A stretch of 64,000 nt of DNA, from positions 2,245,088 to 2,309,087 of the forward strand of contig NZ_MKZS01000001.1 in assembly GCF_001942495.1 (NCBI RefSeq). The letters are read 5' to 3'. The notes below the pieces were generated by a model. It had not been told where the DNA came from and ran no database searches. It saw nothing but the letters and a program-made list of their open reading frames with translations. Made by a program: the position numbers and the translations under genes. This document shows positions 37,858 to 46,850 of this stretch, piece by piece (within the stretch, counting starts at the first letter, position 1; the number at the start of each line of letters is the position of its first letter). This DNA comes from Moorena bouillonii PNG. GTDB lineage: Bacteria > Cyanobacteriota > Cyanobacteriia > Cyanobacteriales > Coleofasciculaceae.

Positions 37858-38454
37858 ATGATTACTAAGGTTATCTTCACGCTTGTTGTAGTTGCGGTGA
37901 TTTTACAGCGACTGATTGAACTTCGTATCAGCAAACAGAATGCAACATACTTGCTTACTAATGGAGGACGAGAATATGGCTCAAATTCTCTTTGGATAGT
38001 GAAAGTATTGCAGGTGAGCTGGTTTGCAGCGATGATTAACGAGGTTTGGTGGCTCAACCGCCCTTTTATGCCAGGATTGGCAGCAATAGCACTGATGCTT
38101 ACTGTAGCTGGTCAAGGCTTGCGGTATTTATCAATGCGATCGCTAAAAAAGCGTTGGACTCTTCCGATCATCACCTTCCCAGGCAAGCCTGTAGTTAACT
38201 CAGGAATTTACCTTTACCTAAAGCATCCCAATTGGCTAGGAGTAATTCTGGAAATCGCCGCTTTACCCCTGATCCATACTGCTTATTTCACCACTATCGT
38301 TTTCAGCATCGCCAATGCTCTATTAATGAGTCGGCGTATTCAAACTGAAGAACAAGCCTTAAGCGAAGACACCAACTATGGTGATGTCTTTGCCAATCGA
38401 CCCCGTTTTATTCCAGTCATTGGATTTATTAAAGGAGCTAATAGTTCTAGATGA
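37858..38454 (+). CDS. ICMT-family membrane methyltransferase, SrsB/BpsB-like
   Basis: Encodes 198 residues with about four to five hydrophobic segments (about 1-19, 43-59, 65-85, 120-155). The conserved tail of isoprenylcysteine carboxyl methyltransferase-like enzymes is visible: YLYLKHPNWLGVILEI (about 121-136) and the late RIQTEEQALSEDTNYGDVFANRPRF segment with the SAM-binding E-E and the final R. Family members next to type III PKSs O-methylate alkylpyrones or alkylresorcinols in the membrane. The gene is 11 bp after the type III PKS and overlaps the next gene by 4 bp (ATGA), so translational coupling is likely. Confidence 0.88.
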   Translation: MITKVIFTLVVVAVILQRLIELRISKQNATYLLTNGGREYGSNSLWIVKVLQVSWFAAMINEVWWLNRPFMPGLAAIALMLTVAGQGLRYLSMRSLKKRWTLPIITFPGKPVVNSGIYLYLKHPNWLGVILEIAALPLIHTAYFTTIVFSIANALLMSRRIQTEEQALSEDTNYGDVFANRPRFIPVIGFIKGANSSR

Positions 38455-39488
38455 GAGTTGGTATTAATCCTGAAAACTTGCTCGAAAAGAGTGCCCTTGC
38501 CTTGGGGCAAGTACCCCAACCTGCGATCGAAACTCAAGCCTGCCTGATTCTAGCCCGATCTCTTATAGCAGCAACACAGCTAGGTGTGTTTGAAGCCCTA
38601 GGGTCAAGTTCACTTTCAGCCGAAGAGATTGCTGGGCGGTGTAATCTCAACAAGCATGCCTTAACCCAGCTTTTAGATGCTCTTGTTGCTACAGATTACC
38701 TTGCCAAGCAGAAGGAGTGCTATACCTTGGCTCCAGTTGCCCGTAAATGGCTACTAAGTGAGAATGAGTCGTCACTTTACGATTACACCATTAGCCGAGT
38801 TTTGGCGTGGGAATGGCTCACCCACTTAGAAGAGTTCATCCGCACTGGAGAGCCTTTGAAATCTCACGATAAAATGTCCCCCCATCACTGGCAACTTTAT
38901 CATCGGGGTATGCGCTCAATCGCTAGCGTAGCTGCTTCTGAAGTAGTCCAATGCACACCTGTACCAACTGGTGCTCAGAAAATGCTAGATGTTGGTGGCT
39001 CTCACGGCTATTTGTCAGTAGCCCTCTGCCGCCGCTACCCTGACCTTAAAGCCGTCATCCTCGATTTACCTGAGGGCATTGAATATGCAGCACCGCTCCT
39101 GGCCGAGGAAGGCATGGGCGATCGCGTGGTTTATAAAGCTGGCAATGTTCTTACAGACGATCTAGGCACCAATGCTTATGACTTAATCTTTATGGCTAAC
39201 CTAATACACCACTTTGATGAAAAAACCAATATTGAGCTATTTCAGCGTTTGGCTGAAGCTCTGCGACCTGGAGGCCATCTCGTCGTTCAGAAAACTATAT
39301 TTCCTTCCAAACACGATGGACAACTGGGTACATTGGGGAATTTGTTTTTCTCTTTGACCAGTGCTGGTAGTAACTGGTCTTTCTCTGAGATAGCTCAATG
39401 GCAACAAAAGGCAGGTTTAGTTCCCCGCAAACCCATTGAGTTCCGACGAACACCAGCCACTGGTCAACAGGTGGCAGTAAAGCCCTAA
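38451..39488 (+). CDS. SAM-dependent O-methyltransferase
   Basis: Encodes 345 residues. Residues about 20-100 are a winged-helix dimerisation domain (LARSLIAATQLGVFEAL, LNKHALTQLLDALVATDYL), and a class I SAM fold follows with motif I LDVGGSHGYLSVAL (about 178-191), AVILDLPEGIEYA and YDLIFMANLIHHFDEKTN. That layout is the O-methyltransferase_2 family (acetylserotonin/tetracenomycin type), which methylates phenolic hydroxyls. It overlaps the preceding methyltransferase gene by 4 bp. Two different methyltransferases imply two methylated positions, most simply two oxygens of the type III PKS ring. Confidence 0.92.
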   Translation: MRVGINPENLLEKSALALGQVPQPAIETQACLILARSLIAATQLGVFEALGSSSLSAEEIAGRCNLNKHALTQLLDALVATDYLAKQKECYTLAPVARKWLLSENESSLYDYTISRVLAWEWLTHLEEFIRTGEPLKSHDKMSPHHWQLYHRGMRSIASVAASEVVQCTPVPTGAQKMLDVGGSHGYLSVALCRRYPDLKAVILDLPEGIEYAAPLLAEEGMGDRVVYKAGNVLTDDLGTNAYDLIFMANLIHHFDEKTNIELFQRLAEALRPGGHLVVQKTIFPSKHDGQLGTLGNLFFSLTSAGSNWSFSEIAQWQQKAGLVPRKPIEFRRTPATGQQVAVKP

Positions 39489-39518
39489 GTCTGTTGGACG
39501 GACACACATATTAGTCAT

Positions 39519-39549
39519 TATAGCAGTTCTCAAATTGAGAACTGCTATA
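39519..39549. repeat. Near-perfect 31-bp palindrome
   Basis: TATAGCAGTTCTCAA (39519-39533) and TTGAGAACTGCTATA (39535-39549) are exact reverse complements around a single central A. It lies between the O-methyltransferase and sulfotransferase genes, 30 bp after the former's stop. A TATAGCAGTTTT fragment recurs at 55321, hinting at a dispersed repeat family. It could also end or stabilise the upstream transcript. Confidence 0.7.
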
Positions 39550-39601
39550 TATGTCTCTAATTACTAAAAAGTATTTATCATCAATAACTGGTATCTAAAA
39601 C

Positions 39602-40717
39602 ATGTTAAAGGTTTATTACCGAATTATTATTTCATGTTGGAAAACCTTTGGGATAAGCCACTGGTTTTTTTTATGGTTATTTCTGCCACCCTTAGCTTTT
39701 ATTTTGGTTAGACTAACCCTGGCTTTAGATGAGATTTTCTTTTATAAGTATCGTGACATTAAAGTGGTGAAACCGATATTTATCATTGGACACCCTCGGA
39801 GTGGGACTACTTTCCTCCATCATTTATTAACCCAAACAGAAGAATTTACTACATTCAAAGCTTGGCATATTTTTGTTCCATCACTCACAGCTCGTATTTT
39901 AGCTAAGCCTCTGGTTGACTATTTAGTCAAACACAATCTAAACTCCCTGATACCTGATGATATTGGACATGGAATTTCTATTGATAGAGTAGAAGAAGAA
40001 GAACTATTATTCCTTCACCAAGCCGATACTCAGTTTGTCCTTTTAACCACACCCTTAGCCTTTGATGATCAGGAGCATCCAGAGCTTCGCTTCCATGATC
40101 AGCAACCAGCATCTCGTCGTCGAAGTTCAGTAAAATTTTTTGAAAGTTGTTTAAAGCGGCATATCTATTACACAGGGAAAAAACAAGTAATTGCGCAAAT
40201 TCATTTTTCTACTCACCGCATTAACACATTGCTAGAAATATTTCCAGATGCCAAATTTATCTATTTAGTTCGTCCACCTCACGAAACAATTCCTTCTCAT
40301 CTTTCCCTGGATCGAAATTTTCTGGATAACCAATGGGGTCTAAAAAATATACCACCCGATAAAATTAAACGATATGAGGAAAGGCGATATCGCTATAATG
40401 TAGAACTTTATCGCTATTTTTATCAGCTTCAAAAAAATCAAGAAATTCCAGAAAGTAACGTCATGATTATGCCCTATAATTTATTACGCTATGATTTAAA
40501 AAAAGCTTTTGATAAGATAGTAATGTTTACCGGAATTACTCCCAGCGATAAATTACAACACTCTATAAAAAAACAAGCGCAACAACAGACAAAATATAAA
40601 CGCAAACATCGTGTCAAAAATATTGAAGAATTTAACTTAACAAGAGAGCAGATTATGAAAGACCTTTCATTTGTTTATGAGGAGTACAATTTTGACAAGA
40701 TCACCAATAGACTATAA
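39602..40717 (+). CDS. Membrane-associated sulfotransferase
   Basis: Encodes 371 residues. An N-terminal hydrophobic segment (about residues 21-43, WFFLWLFLPPLAFILVRLTL) is followed by FIIGHPRSGTTFLHHLL (about 61-77), the 5'-phosphosulfate loop that binds PAPS. Later FIYLVRPPHETIPSHLSLDR (about 220-239) is the 3'-phosphate-binding region, with Arg and Ser as expected. The protein fits sulfotransferase family 3 and should move a sulfuryl group from PAPS to a hydroxyl, here plausibly a phenolic or alkyl hydroxyl of the cluster's lipid. The membrane anchor matches a hydrophobic substrate. It is 113 bp after the O-methyltransferase, separated by a palindrome. Confidence 0.88.
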   Translation: MLKVYYRIIISCWKTFGISHWFFLWLFLPPLAFILVRLTLALDEIFFYKYRDIKVVKPIFIIGHPRSGTTFLHHLLTQTEEFTTFKAWHIFVPSLTARILAKPLVDYLVKHNLNSLIPDDIGHGISIDRVEEEELLFLHQADTQFVLLTTPLAFDDQEHPELRFHDQQPASRRRSSVKFFESCLKRHIYYTGKKQVIAQIHFSTHRINTLLEIFPDAKFIYLVRPPHETIPSHLSLDRNFLDNQWGLKNIPPDKIKRYEERRYRYNVELYRYFYQLQKNQEIPESNVMIMPYNLLRYDLKKAFDKIVMFTGITPSDKLQHSIKKQAQQQTKYKRKHRVKNIEEFNLTREQIMKDLSFVYEEYNFDKITNRL

Positions 40718-40978
40718 ATAACAATCAACAAATAACAATAAACGGAAACACTCAGCTGTCAGTTAACACGCTACTTGAAACGCTTACCTTACCAGATATC
40801 AGCAATTGATATAGCGATTGCCCCGCTATCTTAGGTAAATCTCGATCAGGGCTACTACAAGGAGAGTGGCAAGAGGGGGAGGAAGGGGAAGAAATTTGCT
40901 GTGTACCTGATCCAACTGAAAACCGGTATATTGACCTAGAGAACATCCAGACAAGACTGGACAACTTGGAAAATTTGC

Positions 40979-41020
40979 AAAAAAGCTCAAGTAGAGACGT
41001 TATTATAACGTCTCTACTTG
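40979..41020 (-). terminator. Intrinsic terminator for the fkbH-like gene
   Basis: CAAGTAGAGACGTTA (40988-41002), loop TTA and TAACGTCTCTACTTG (41006-41020) form a perfect 15-bp stem. Read on the minus strand the stem is followed by AGCTTTTTTGC, a proper U-tract. It lies about 260 bp downstream of the fkbH-like stop and could also end read-through from the sulfotransferase side, where the following sequence is GCTTTATTG. Confidence 0.75.
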
Positions 41021-41059
41021 CTTTATTGACCAATCTTGCAGAACATTAGCTGTTTACAT

Positions 41060-41215
41060 GGTCTTGATGCAATAGCGAGTGGCGCATGGGTCTGTGTGGG
41101 GAACTTCCTTCCGCACCTGTCTTGATGATGCAGTCGCTCATGGGGGAGACCCCTCCATGAAGGCACTGCCTCCCCAAGACTCCGCTGCATTGCTTCCGAA
41201 GCATGGGCGTTCTTC
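41060..41215. repeat. Dispersed palindromic repeat cluster
   Basis: Contains GTCTTGATGCAATAGCGAGT, then GATGCAGTCGCTCATGGGGG, GAGACCCC, and ends in CTGCATTGCTTCC. The same blocks occur at 24043-24092 and several times near 63535-63930. Inverted arms around GGGG-CCCC cores recur in each copy. Confidence 0.75.
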
Positions 41216-41278
41216 CGACGGCTGAATTGTGATCACCTACTGGAAACAATTTTTACTGCTCACAGCTGCAAGGATAAT

Positions 41279-44083
41279 TCAGACTAAGACATTAACCAGC
41301 ATCTTTACATGCCCAGGCTTCTTAGGAGAGTTTGCCACCTCAGCTTCTAGAAGGTCTGATTGCTTTTGCTCAAAACCCATGTTCAAAAGAAAAGTCTTTA
41401 CTTGCTCATTCCGTGGACCTGAATGGAAAGGAGCAAGAATCCTCTTCAAATCCTTCTGAGTAGCAAAATCAAACATTGTGTATAAAAATGCTTCTTCTAC
41501 TCCACGTCCTAGAGCACGACAACTCATTAGAAAAGTATCTAGAAGCAAAGATCCGTTTTCCGGTTTGAGAATCCCTACACCAACCAAACCATAATCACCA
41601 AAGCGGTCTTTAAGACTCAGTACCAAAATAGATGAAGATTTTTGAATCTCTTGAATTTCGGGCAAAGAACGGCGAATTAAAGACAAGTTAAACTGATTGG
41701 TTTTCTGGGTCAGTTGTGCTACCCGTGGCAAATCTCTTTCCTCCGCCAAGCGAATTTCGGCAACCAATTCTAAGGATTCTAGATAATTCTCAAGGTTGCT
41801 TACGCTTTGCTGAAAGTCTCGACGCTGTTGCTCCTGAACCATCAATTGTGTTCGGATCGTATCTTCGGCAGTAAGACTACGGGCATCAAAACACCAGAGC
41901 TTTGATAGAGTTTCAGCATAATATGCCGGATCCTTTGGCATGGGAACAACGGTTACCTCTGGAGTATTAGTCTCCACCTCAAGACGCTCGACCGGTGAAT
42001 CATCCATAAACACAAAAGAATCCAAGCCTAAGTTTAATTCTTTAGCTAGTTCCTGCAAATTAGCTGATTTCTTCTGCCAGTTAATTCGATGACCAGCAAT
42101 ATCTCCTCGGCGAAGTATCATTTCAGGATGGTTTTCAAATACATTCCAGACATCCGCTTCCTCATTTTTGCTCACCAGCACTAGCAAAACACCGCCTTTT
42201 TTCAAATCTAGAACCATTTCCTGAAAAAGACGAAAACTACGACCCGGATAGTCGTTGCTCAATGCTAAACCATCAATGCCATCTTCGCCGACTACACCTC
42301 CCCATAAGGTATTATCGCAGTCAAGTGCTAGAACTTTTTTCGCCGGAAGGAATATGCTACGAACCAAACGTGTAATTGCAATTCCGAGTTTCTGATACAC
42401 AGTCTGTGAATAGGGAGCGCGAGCTATCACCTCCAATGAGGCATCACTGGCATTCTGTCGTCCAACTTCCTCAACAACGCTCTTGAAGTCTAAGATATGG
42501 ATACCTTCTATTTTTTCTAGTTGCTCCTGCCACCAAAGGCGCAGTTTCTCCACCTGCAGGTCTTTTCCTTGAAAAAATGGCGAAACTACTGGGGGTAAAT
42601 TTGAAACAATCAGACCTTTTTTCCTTGAGGCATAACTAATGATTGCTTCCAGTAGTTGACCAGCTCTAATCATTCCATCAGGATCTCCGTCAGAGATCAA
42701 ATCCTCTGGACGAGTAAGCACCACATTTAACCCGTTTTGGTTATTAATAAAATCGCTATTGGGAGAAAGAAGAGTTTGCTCCAATTGGTTGAATTCAGCG
42801 AATTCTACAGAAAATGGCATTTGGAAAGCTCGGCACCAAAGTTCCAAAGTCGAACCTAAAGGTTGTACAGTAAAAGTCGCCGCGACAACAATGGTTTTTT
42901 TGGCTTGCGCTTGCACTACTTCCTCTTGAGAAAGACGGGCAAGAGCCTGAGTTACTGTTTCTGGAGGATAAAGGGGAAGAAGTTCTGGGTTGGCAGGTAT
43001 TGCGTTGGTATTTCCATCAGGGGGTGATTCAGCCACCGAACTATCTGGAAGGTCATTATTGGTATGGGCGAAAATTAGCTCCTCAATGGATTTTCGGGAA
43101 TCCAGTTTGAAGATTTCCCTGGGGGGAACGCGAATTGCAAAACGATCGTACAATGAAGCAGCAATTGCCATTTTGGCTAGGGAGTCCCATGCCATACAGT
43201 TATAGCTATCTAGCTCATCCGTGATTTCTTCTGGGGGCAAATGAATAGCATTAGCAATTATGGCATTTAATTCAGATTGATTTATCTGCTGAACTGAAGA
43301 CTGTACTTCTGGACTATCCGAATATTCATGTCGTTTTCGGATCAAAACTGCCGGATTGCCACCCCAGACTTCCCCACGTCCAATGCGCGTGTATGGCAGC
43401 ACATTGCTTCCTGCTTCTACAATACCTCCCTCGTCAATTTTGACCCCTATTCCAATTCGGCTATTTCCACCGATGGTACTGTAGTTTCCAATAACAATCG
43501 GCTCTGATGTATATTTCAGTTGTCCGTTAGATATGTTAAGAGCATGAGCGACGATACTGCATTCACTACCAATCACGACCTGATCACCTATGTATGTCAA
43601 ATCTGGATCCTCTAACCATGGCACGACTATGCTTTTTTCGCCGATATGTATCTTAGGAGCATAAGAGCGCATCACCAGATTTCTTATCCATAACAACGTG
43701 ATTGGGGGAAGCTTGACATAATTTATAAATGGTAATGTATCGATTAATAACTTTCGCCTATAAGCGATCATTGTCGGTAAGTATTTTATCAGTAAAATAA
43801 GCTCTTTAATAGTAGTAATTTTATGATTTAATTGTATGGTTTTAGGTTTTTCAAAAAACGAAAATAGTAGAGCTATATCTAGGGAACTTATACTAATAAA
43901 TAGAAACAACCAGACAACGTAAAGGAACGGGAATGTTGCTACCAAAATCGGAAGTGTTATATCTGGAAACAGGCTAAAGATTAGCCAAGCTTCCAAAACT
44001 CCGGCTACAATAGGTAGCATCAGTGAATAAAGCCAACTTATGGTAAGAATAACTAGGGTACAGAATAGTGTTATCAGTTTCAT
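41279..44083 (-). CDS. Beta-helix acyltransferase-like / ACP / FkbH fusion
   Basis: Encodes 934 residues. Two or three membrane segments occupy about 1-75 and are followed by left-handed beta-helix hexapeptide repeats (about 140-255: VIGSECSIV, IVIGNYSTIGGNSRIGIG, IDEGGIVEAGS). An ACP follows (about 265-345) with WDSLAKM (Ser301). From about 380 the protein is an FkbH-type enzyme: the HAD motif LALDCDNTLWGGVVGEDG (nucleophile Asp588, acid Asp590), LVLVSKNEEADVW and SFVFMDDSPVERLEV, then a GNAT-like end (QFNLSLIRRS, DRFGDYGLVGVGIL). FkbH enzymes dephosphorylate 1,3-bisphosphoglycerate and load the glyceryl group on an ACP, here in cis. The membrane/beta-helix module looks like an acyltransferase end, so glyceryl transfer at the membrane is inferred. 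Confidence 0.88.
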   Translation of the reverse strand: MKLITLFCTLVILTISWLYSLMLPIVAGVLEAWLIFSLFPDITLPILVATFPFLYVVWLFLFISISSLDIALLFSFFEKPKTIQLNHKITTIKELILLIKYLPTMIAYRRKLLIDTLPFINYVKLPPITLLWIRNLVMRSYAPKIHIGEKSIVVPWLEDPDLTYIGDQVVIGSECSIVAHALNISNGQLKYTSEPIVIGNYSTIGGNSRIGIGVKIDEGGIVEAGSNVLPYTRIGRGEVWGGNPAVLIRKRHEYSDSPEVQSSVQQINQSELNAIIANAIHLPPEEITDELDSYNCMAWDSLAKMAIAASLYDRFAIRVPPREIFKLDSRKSIEELIFAHTNNDLPDSSVAESPPDGNTNAIPANPELLPLYPPETVTQALARLSQEEVVQAQAKKTIVVAATFTVQPLGSTLELWCRAFQMPFSVEFAEFNQLEQTLLSPNSDFINNQNGLNVVLTRPEDLISDGDPDGMIRAGQLLEAIISYASRKKGLIVSNLPPVVSPFFQGKDLQVEKLRLWWQEQLEKIEGIHILDFKSVVEEVGRQNASDASLEVIARAPYSQTVYQKLGIAITRLVRSIFLPAKKVLALDCDNTLWGGVVGEDGIDGLALSNDYPGRSFRLFQEMVLDLKKGGVLLVLVSKNEEADVWNVFENHPEMILRRGDIAGHRINWQKKSANLQELAKELNLGLDSFVFMDDSPVERLEVETNTPEVTVVPMPKDPAYYAETLSKLWCFDARSLTAEDTIRTQLMVQEQQRRDFQQSVSNLENYLESLELVAEIRLAEERDLPRVAQLTQKTNQFNLSLIRRSLPEIQEIQKSSSILVLSLKDRFGDYGLVGVGILKPENGSLLLDTFLMSCRALGRGVEEAFLYTMFDFATQKDLKRILAPFHSGPRNEQVKTFLLNMGFEQKQSDLLEAEVANSPKKPGHVKMLVNVLV

Positions 44084-44216
44084 AGTATGAGTTTTCGGAT
44101 TTAGTTTTCGCAGCGGTAGTTATAAACAGCTGAAATTTAGTTGAGCAGGTCAAAGGCGATCATGCTTTGGCCATAAAATTATTATCCTGACAAACTGACC
44201 AATACCTCAAAATCAT

Positions 44217-44364
44217 TAGGTGCAGGTAGATCAAGTAAAACAAGTAAAAATAGTTATGGATATAAAACCCATGTCCAGTAAGCCATGGCGCTAAAACCCA
44301 TGTCCAGTAAGTCTTTGACTGTATGATGCCCCCAACTCTTGTTGAGTTTAATAACCTGCACCTA
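44217..44364. repeat. 148-bp inverted-repeat element with inner direct repeats
   Basis: TAGGTGCAGGT (44217-44227) and ACCTGCACCTA (44354-44364) are perfect inverted ends. Inside, TAAAACCCATGTCCAGTAAG is repeated exactly at 44263-44282 and 44292-44311. It has no coding capacity, and no target duplication was recognised. Confidence 0.6.
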
Positions 44365-44650
44365 CTTCATAACTTTTACAAATTAGCAATAATCACCAGT
44401 GTCGTTTGCTCACTATAGGAGATTACTAGCGCTGATTGTTAATTGTTAACGGTAGCTAGCATCGAGATAAGTTTATTCCTAACGTTATTCCTAGAGTGGG
44501 GGACAATTACTCCTAGGATAGACTGCAGCAGTAACCTCTTGTCTAAGCTAACTATTTTTTGGCGTCTCCCTGTAGAGCGGGAAACGTCTTGACCAAATCA
44601 CCCTGTTGATGGAAAGCAAGTCTTTGCTGGCAATCACACAAAGTAATTAC

Positions 44651-44670
44651 TATATTAGTATACTAATATA
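44651..44670. promoter_or_regulatory. Perfect 20-bp AT palindrome, possible operator
   Basis: TATATTAGTA (44651-44660) is the exact reverse complement of TACTAATATA (44661-44670), with no loop. Such dyads are often binding sites of dimeric regulators, but AT-rich palindromes also arise by chance. It lies about 570 bp before the fkbH-like start and 890 bp before the taxis operon. Confidence 0.35.
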
Positions 44671-45556
44671 TATCTTGCACTAGCCTCCCAAACCCGTGCA
44701 TAGTAGGATTATATAGGGGCTATATAAACGTAGACGCTTTCTTCGACTTGCCGTAGGCAAGTCCGACTTCAGTTTTCAAATTAAGTGTGTAACACTTTAT
44801 TCGAGCTCCATCGATTATAACTTTAAAATAATGCTATTGACAAGTGCAATTTTGGTTATATTAACTAACTTGTCGTTAATTTCATTAGCCAAATCGTCAA
44901 GGCATTTTAGCTAAGCTTCTTATTGATTACGGTAGTACTGCCGACTATCAGGATAAATTACGAGACTTTTACCATGACCTATTGTTTGGTAATATTCTCT
45001 ACCAGCCACTAAATAATCACTCAGTAATTACACTAACTTCATCCATTGTAAAAACTATTTATGTAAGCTTTACACAGATGATACACAATCTTGTTATGAT
45101 AATTGACAACGAGTGAATTTTTGGTTAATCTAGTATTGGGAAAGTTTTTCTGTCCCTAGAGGGTGTATGCAAGCTGACTATAGTTACCCTTCACTCTTGG
45201 ATGTCATGGTGCAATGCAAATGAGAATCCACCCCTCATTTTTTTTCAAATAACTTAAAACCGTTTAATTTTTGAATCTCAGCTCCCATTCATTTCTGAGA
45301 TATCAAATTCAGGGAAGCAGCTACTACCTAAGTTGATTAGGTAATCTTTACTAGTCACATAACCTATTGTACAGTTTTAGTTAGGGTATGGCTGTTATTT
45401 GTTTGGAAAATCGATTTTTAGTTAAAAAAATAATTTCACTTCAATAAAACTTTACGGAATCTACCCTAGCTAGGATGTAGCTAACTATTACGCCAAGGAA
45501 ATCAATCATTAGTATTGATTTTTTTCATCAATTGATTTACAGCGGATTAGATAAAA

Positions 45557-46627
45557 ATGAACTCCACCTACATCAATAGCTACAGGCATGATAAAAAACT
45601 AAACCCCCTTTCCTTATTGGCTCAATTATCCAGTCGTCATGCCAATGGATGTTTACAAGTATCTAGTGGTTCAGTTTCTTGGTCAATCTATCTAGAAAAT
45701 GGTAAATTAATCTATGCCTCAAACTCCATCAACCCCTTTGATCGCCTAGACCATTACTTATCTCGTCTAAGTCGTAGAATTACTACCCTTGTTAGTGCCG
45801 TTCGGGTTCAGGTTCGTCTGCTCTTTGAAGCCAACTTAAACAGTACTTCAAGTTATCCTTCAGATTACCAAGCAATTTGTTGGTTGGTCAATCAACATTA
45901 TCTGAATTCCGTTCAGGCAGCAAGTCTAATCGAAGAATTGGCTGAAGAGGTAATAGGTTCTCTGCTGTCAGAGAAAGAAGGAACCTACCAATTACTTGAG
46001 ACTAACCCATCTGAGGATTTGCCTAAATTTTGTAGGCTTGACCTTCGCACAATTGTTGAACACTGTTACGAACAGTTACAAAATCAGGCCTCTTCTCAAT
46101 CAAAGCCAGTGAATAATCCCTATAGCTCTCATTCTGTAGTCCCAATCGGAAATTCTACACCATTGAACTCAATTCACGAATCCTCTCTAAATAACTCGGC
46201 TCCATTAGAGCAGAGATTTCAGCATCATACCTCGGTTAATCAACAACCAACGTCTACCAGTAAAACTTACAAGATTGCTTGCATTGATGATAGTACAAGT
46301 GTTTTAAATGCCATTAACTCCTTCTTGGAAGATAAAAGTTTCTCTGTTGTCATGATTAATGACCCAGTTAGGGCATTAATGCAAGTTATCCGCATTAAGC
46401 CTGACCTAATTTTACTCGATGTTGCCATGCCAAACTTAGATGGTTATGAGCTATGTTCTCTGTTACGAAAGCATTCACTTTTTAAACATACCCCAATTAT
46501 TATGGTAACTGGCAATACTGGTTTCCTAGACCGAGCTAAGGCTAAACTTGTTGGAGCATCTGGTTACTTGACTAAACCGTTTAACCAATCCGATCTCCTT
46601 AAGATAGTGTTTAAACATCTCAAATAA
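45557..46627 (+). CDS. pixG: PATAN-domain response regulator (PatA/PixG-like)
   Basis: Encodes 356 residues. The N-terminal part (about 1-180) is a PATAN/DUF4388-type domain, with LSSRHANGCLQVSSGSVSWS and IYLENGKLIYASNS as its diagnostic start. The C-terminal part (about 235-355) is a receiver with the phosphoacceptor Asp288 in LLDVAMPNLDGYE, the acidic pair in CIDDST, Thr in IIMVTGN and Lys in YLTKPF. This layout is that of PatA, PixG and HmpA. It heads a CheW-MCP-CheA gene set, so it is most likely an output regulator acting on type IV pili in phototaxis or hormogonium motility. A heterocyst-type PatA is the alternative, but the context is against it. Confidence 0.88.
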   Translation: MNSTYINSYRHDKKLNPLSLLAQLSSRHANGCLQVSSGSVSWSIYLENGKLIYASNSINPFDRLDHYLSRLSRRITTLVSAVRVQVRLLFEANLNSTSSYPSDYQAICWLVNQHYLNSVQAASLIEELAEEVIGSLLSEKEGTYQLLETNPSEDLPKFCRLDLRTIVEHCYEQLQNQASSQSKPVNNPYSSHSVVPIGNSTPLNSIHESSLNNSAPLEQRFQHHTSVNQQPTSTSKTYKIACIDDSTSVLNAINSFLEDKSFSVVMINDPVRALMQVIRIKPDLILLDVAMPNLDGYELCSLLRKHSLFKHTPIIMVTGNTGFLDRAKAKLVGASGYLTKPFNQSDLLKIVFKHLK

Positions 46628-46850
46628 TCATTGGGGAGCTATATCCCTTATATCTATGAAGGATAAAAAGCTGAATTCGGTGTTAATTTATTAAGACATT
46701 TAGGGTTGTATTATAAATACATATCCCTCTATAGGTTATTATTATAGATTATTTTATTGGTTATAGTTTACCTAAGCAATACTTTTATACACTCACCAAT
46801 TATAAACTCAGCAATTATTGGTTTCCTCACATCGGTTAACTTGTGAATTA

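Larger units (their letters stand above)
40718..41278. other. Convergent intergenic region with terminator and dispersed repeat
   Basis: This 561-bp spacer separates the sulfotransferase and the fkbH-like gene, which are transcribed toward each other. It carries a strong 15-bp hairpin (40988-41020) and, from about 41060 to 41215, the CTTGATGCAATAGCGAGTGG family of repeats. Small frames over it (40752-41033, 41046-41249) contain no recognisable protein. Confidence 0.6.
44084..45556. other. Long intergenic region with several inverted repeats
   Basis: About 1.5 kb between the divergent fkbH-like and phototaxis operons. It includes the 148-bp inverted-repeat element (44217-44364), a 20-bp palindrome (44651-44670), ATATAGGGGCTATAT at about 44714, and GACTTGCC-GTA-GGCAAGTC (44745-44763). 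No credible gene was found. Both divergent promoters should lie within it. Confidence 0.55.

Noticed and set aside
28630..44083. Heterocyst glycolipid export locus, because of the DevBCA homologues
   Set aside because: No hglB-, hglT-, hetN- or hetI-like gene accompanies the exporter; its neighbours are a type III PKS and tailoring enzymes. The similarity is read as a shared exporter type only.
45557..46627. Heterocyst-pattern regulator PatA
   Set aside because: The domain order matches PatA, but the gene heads a CheW-MCP-CheA operon, which points to the PixG/HmpA role.
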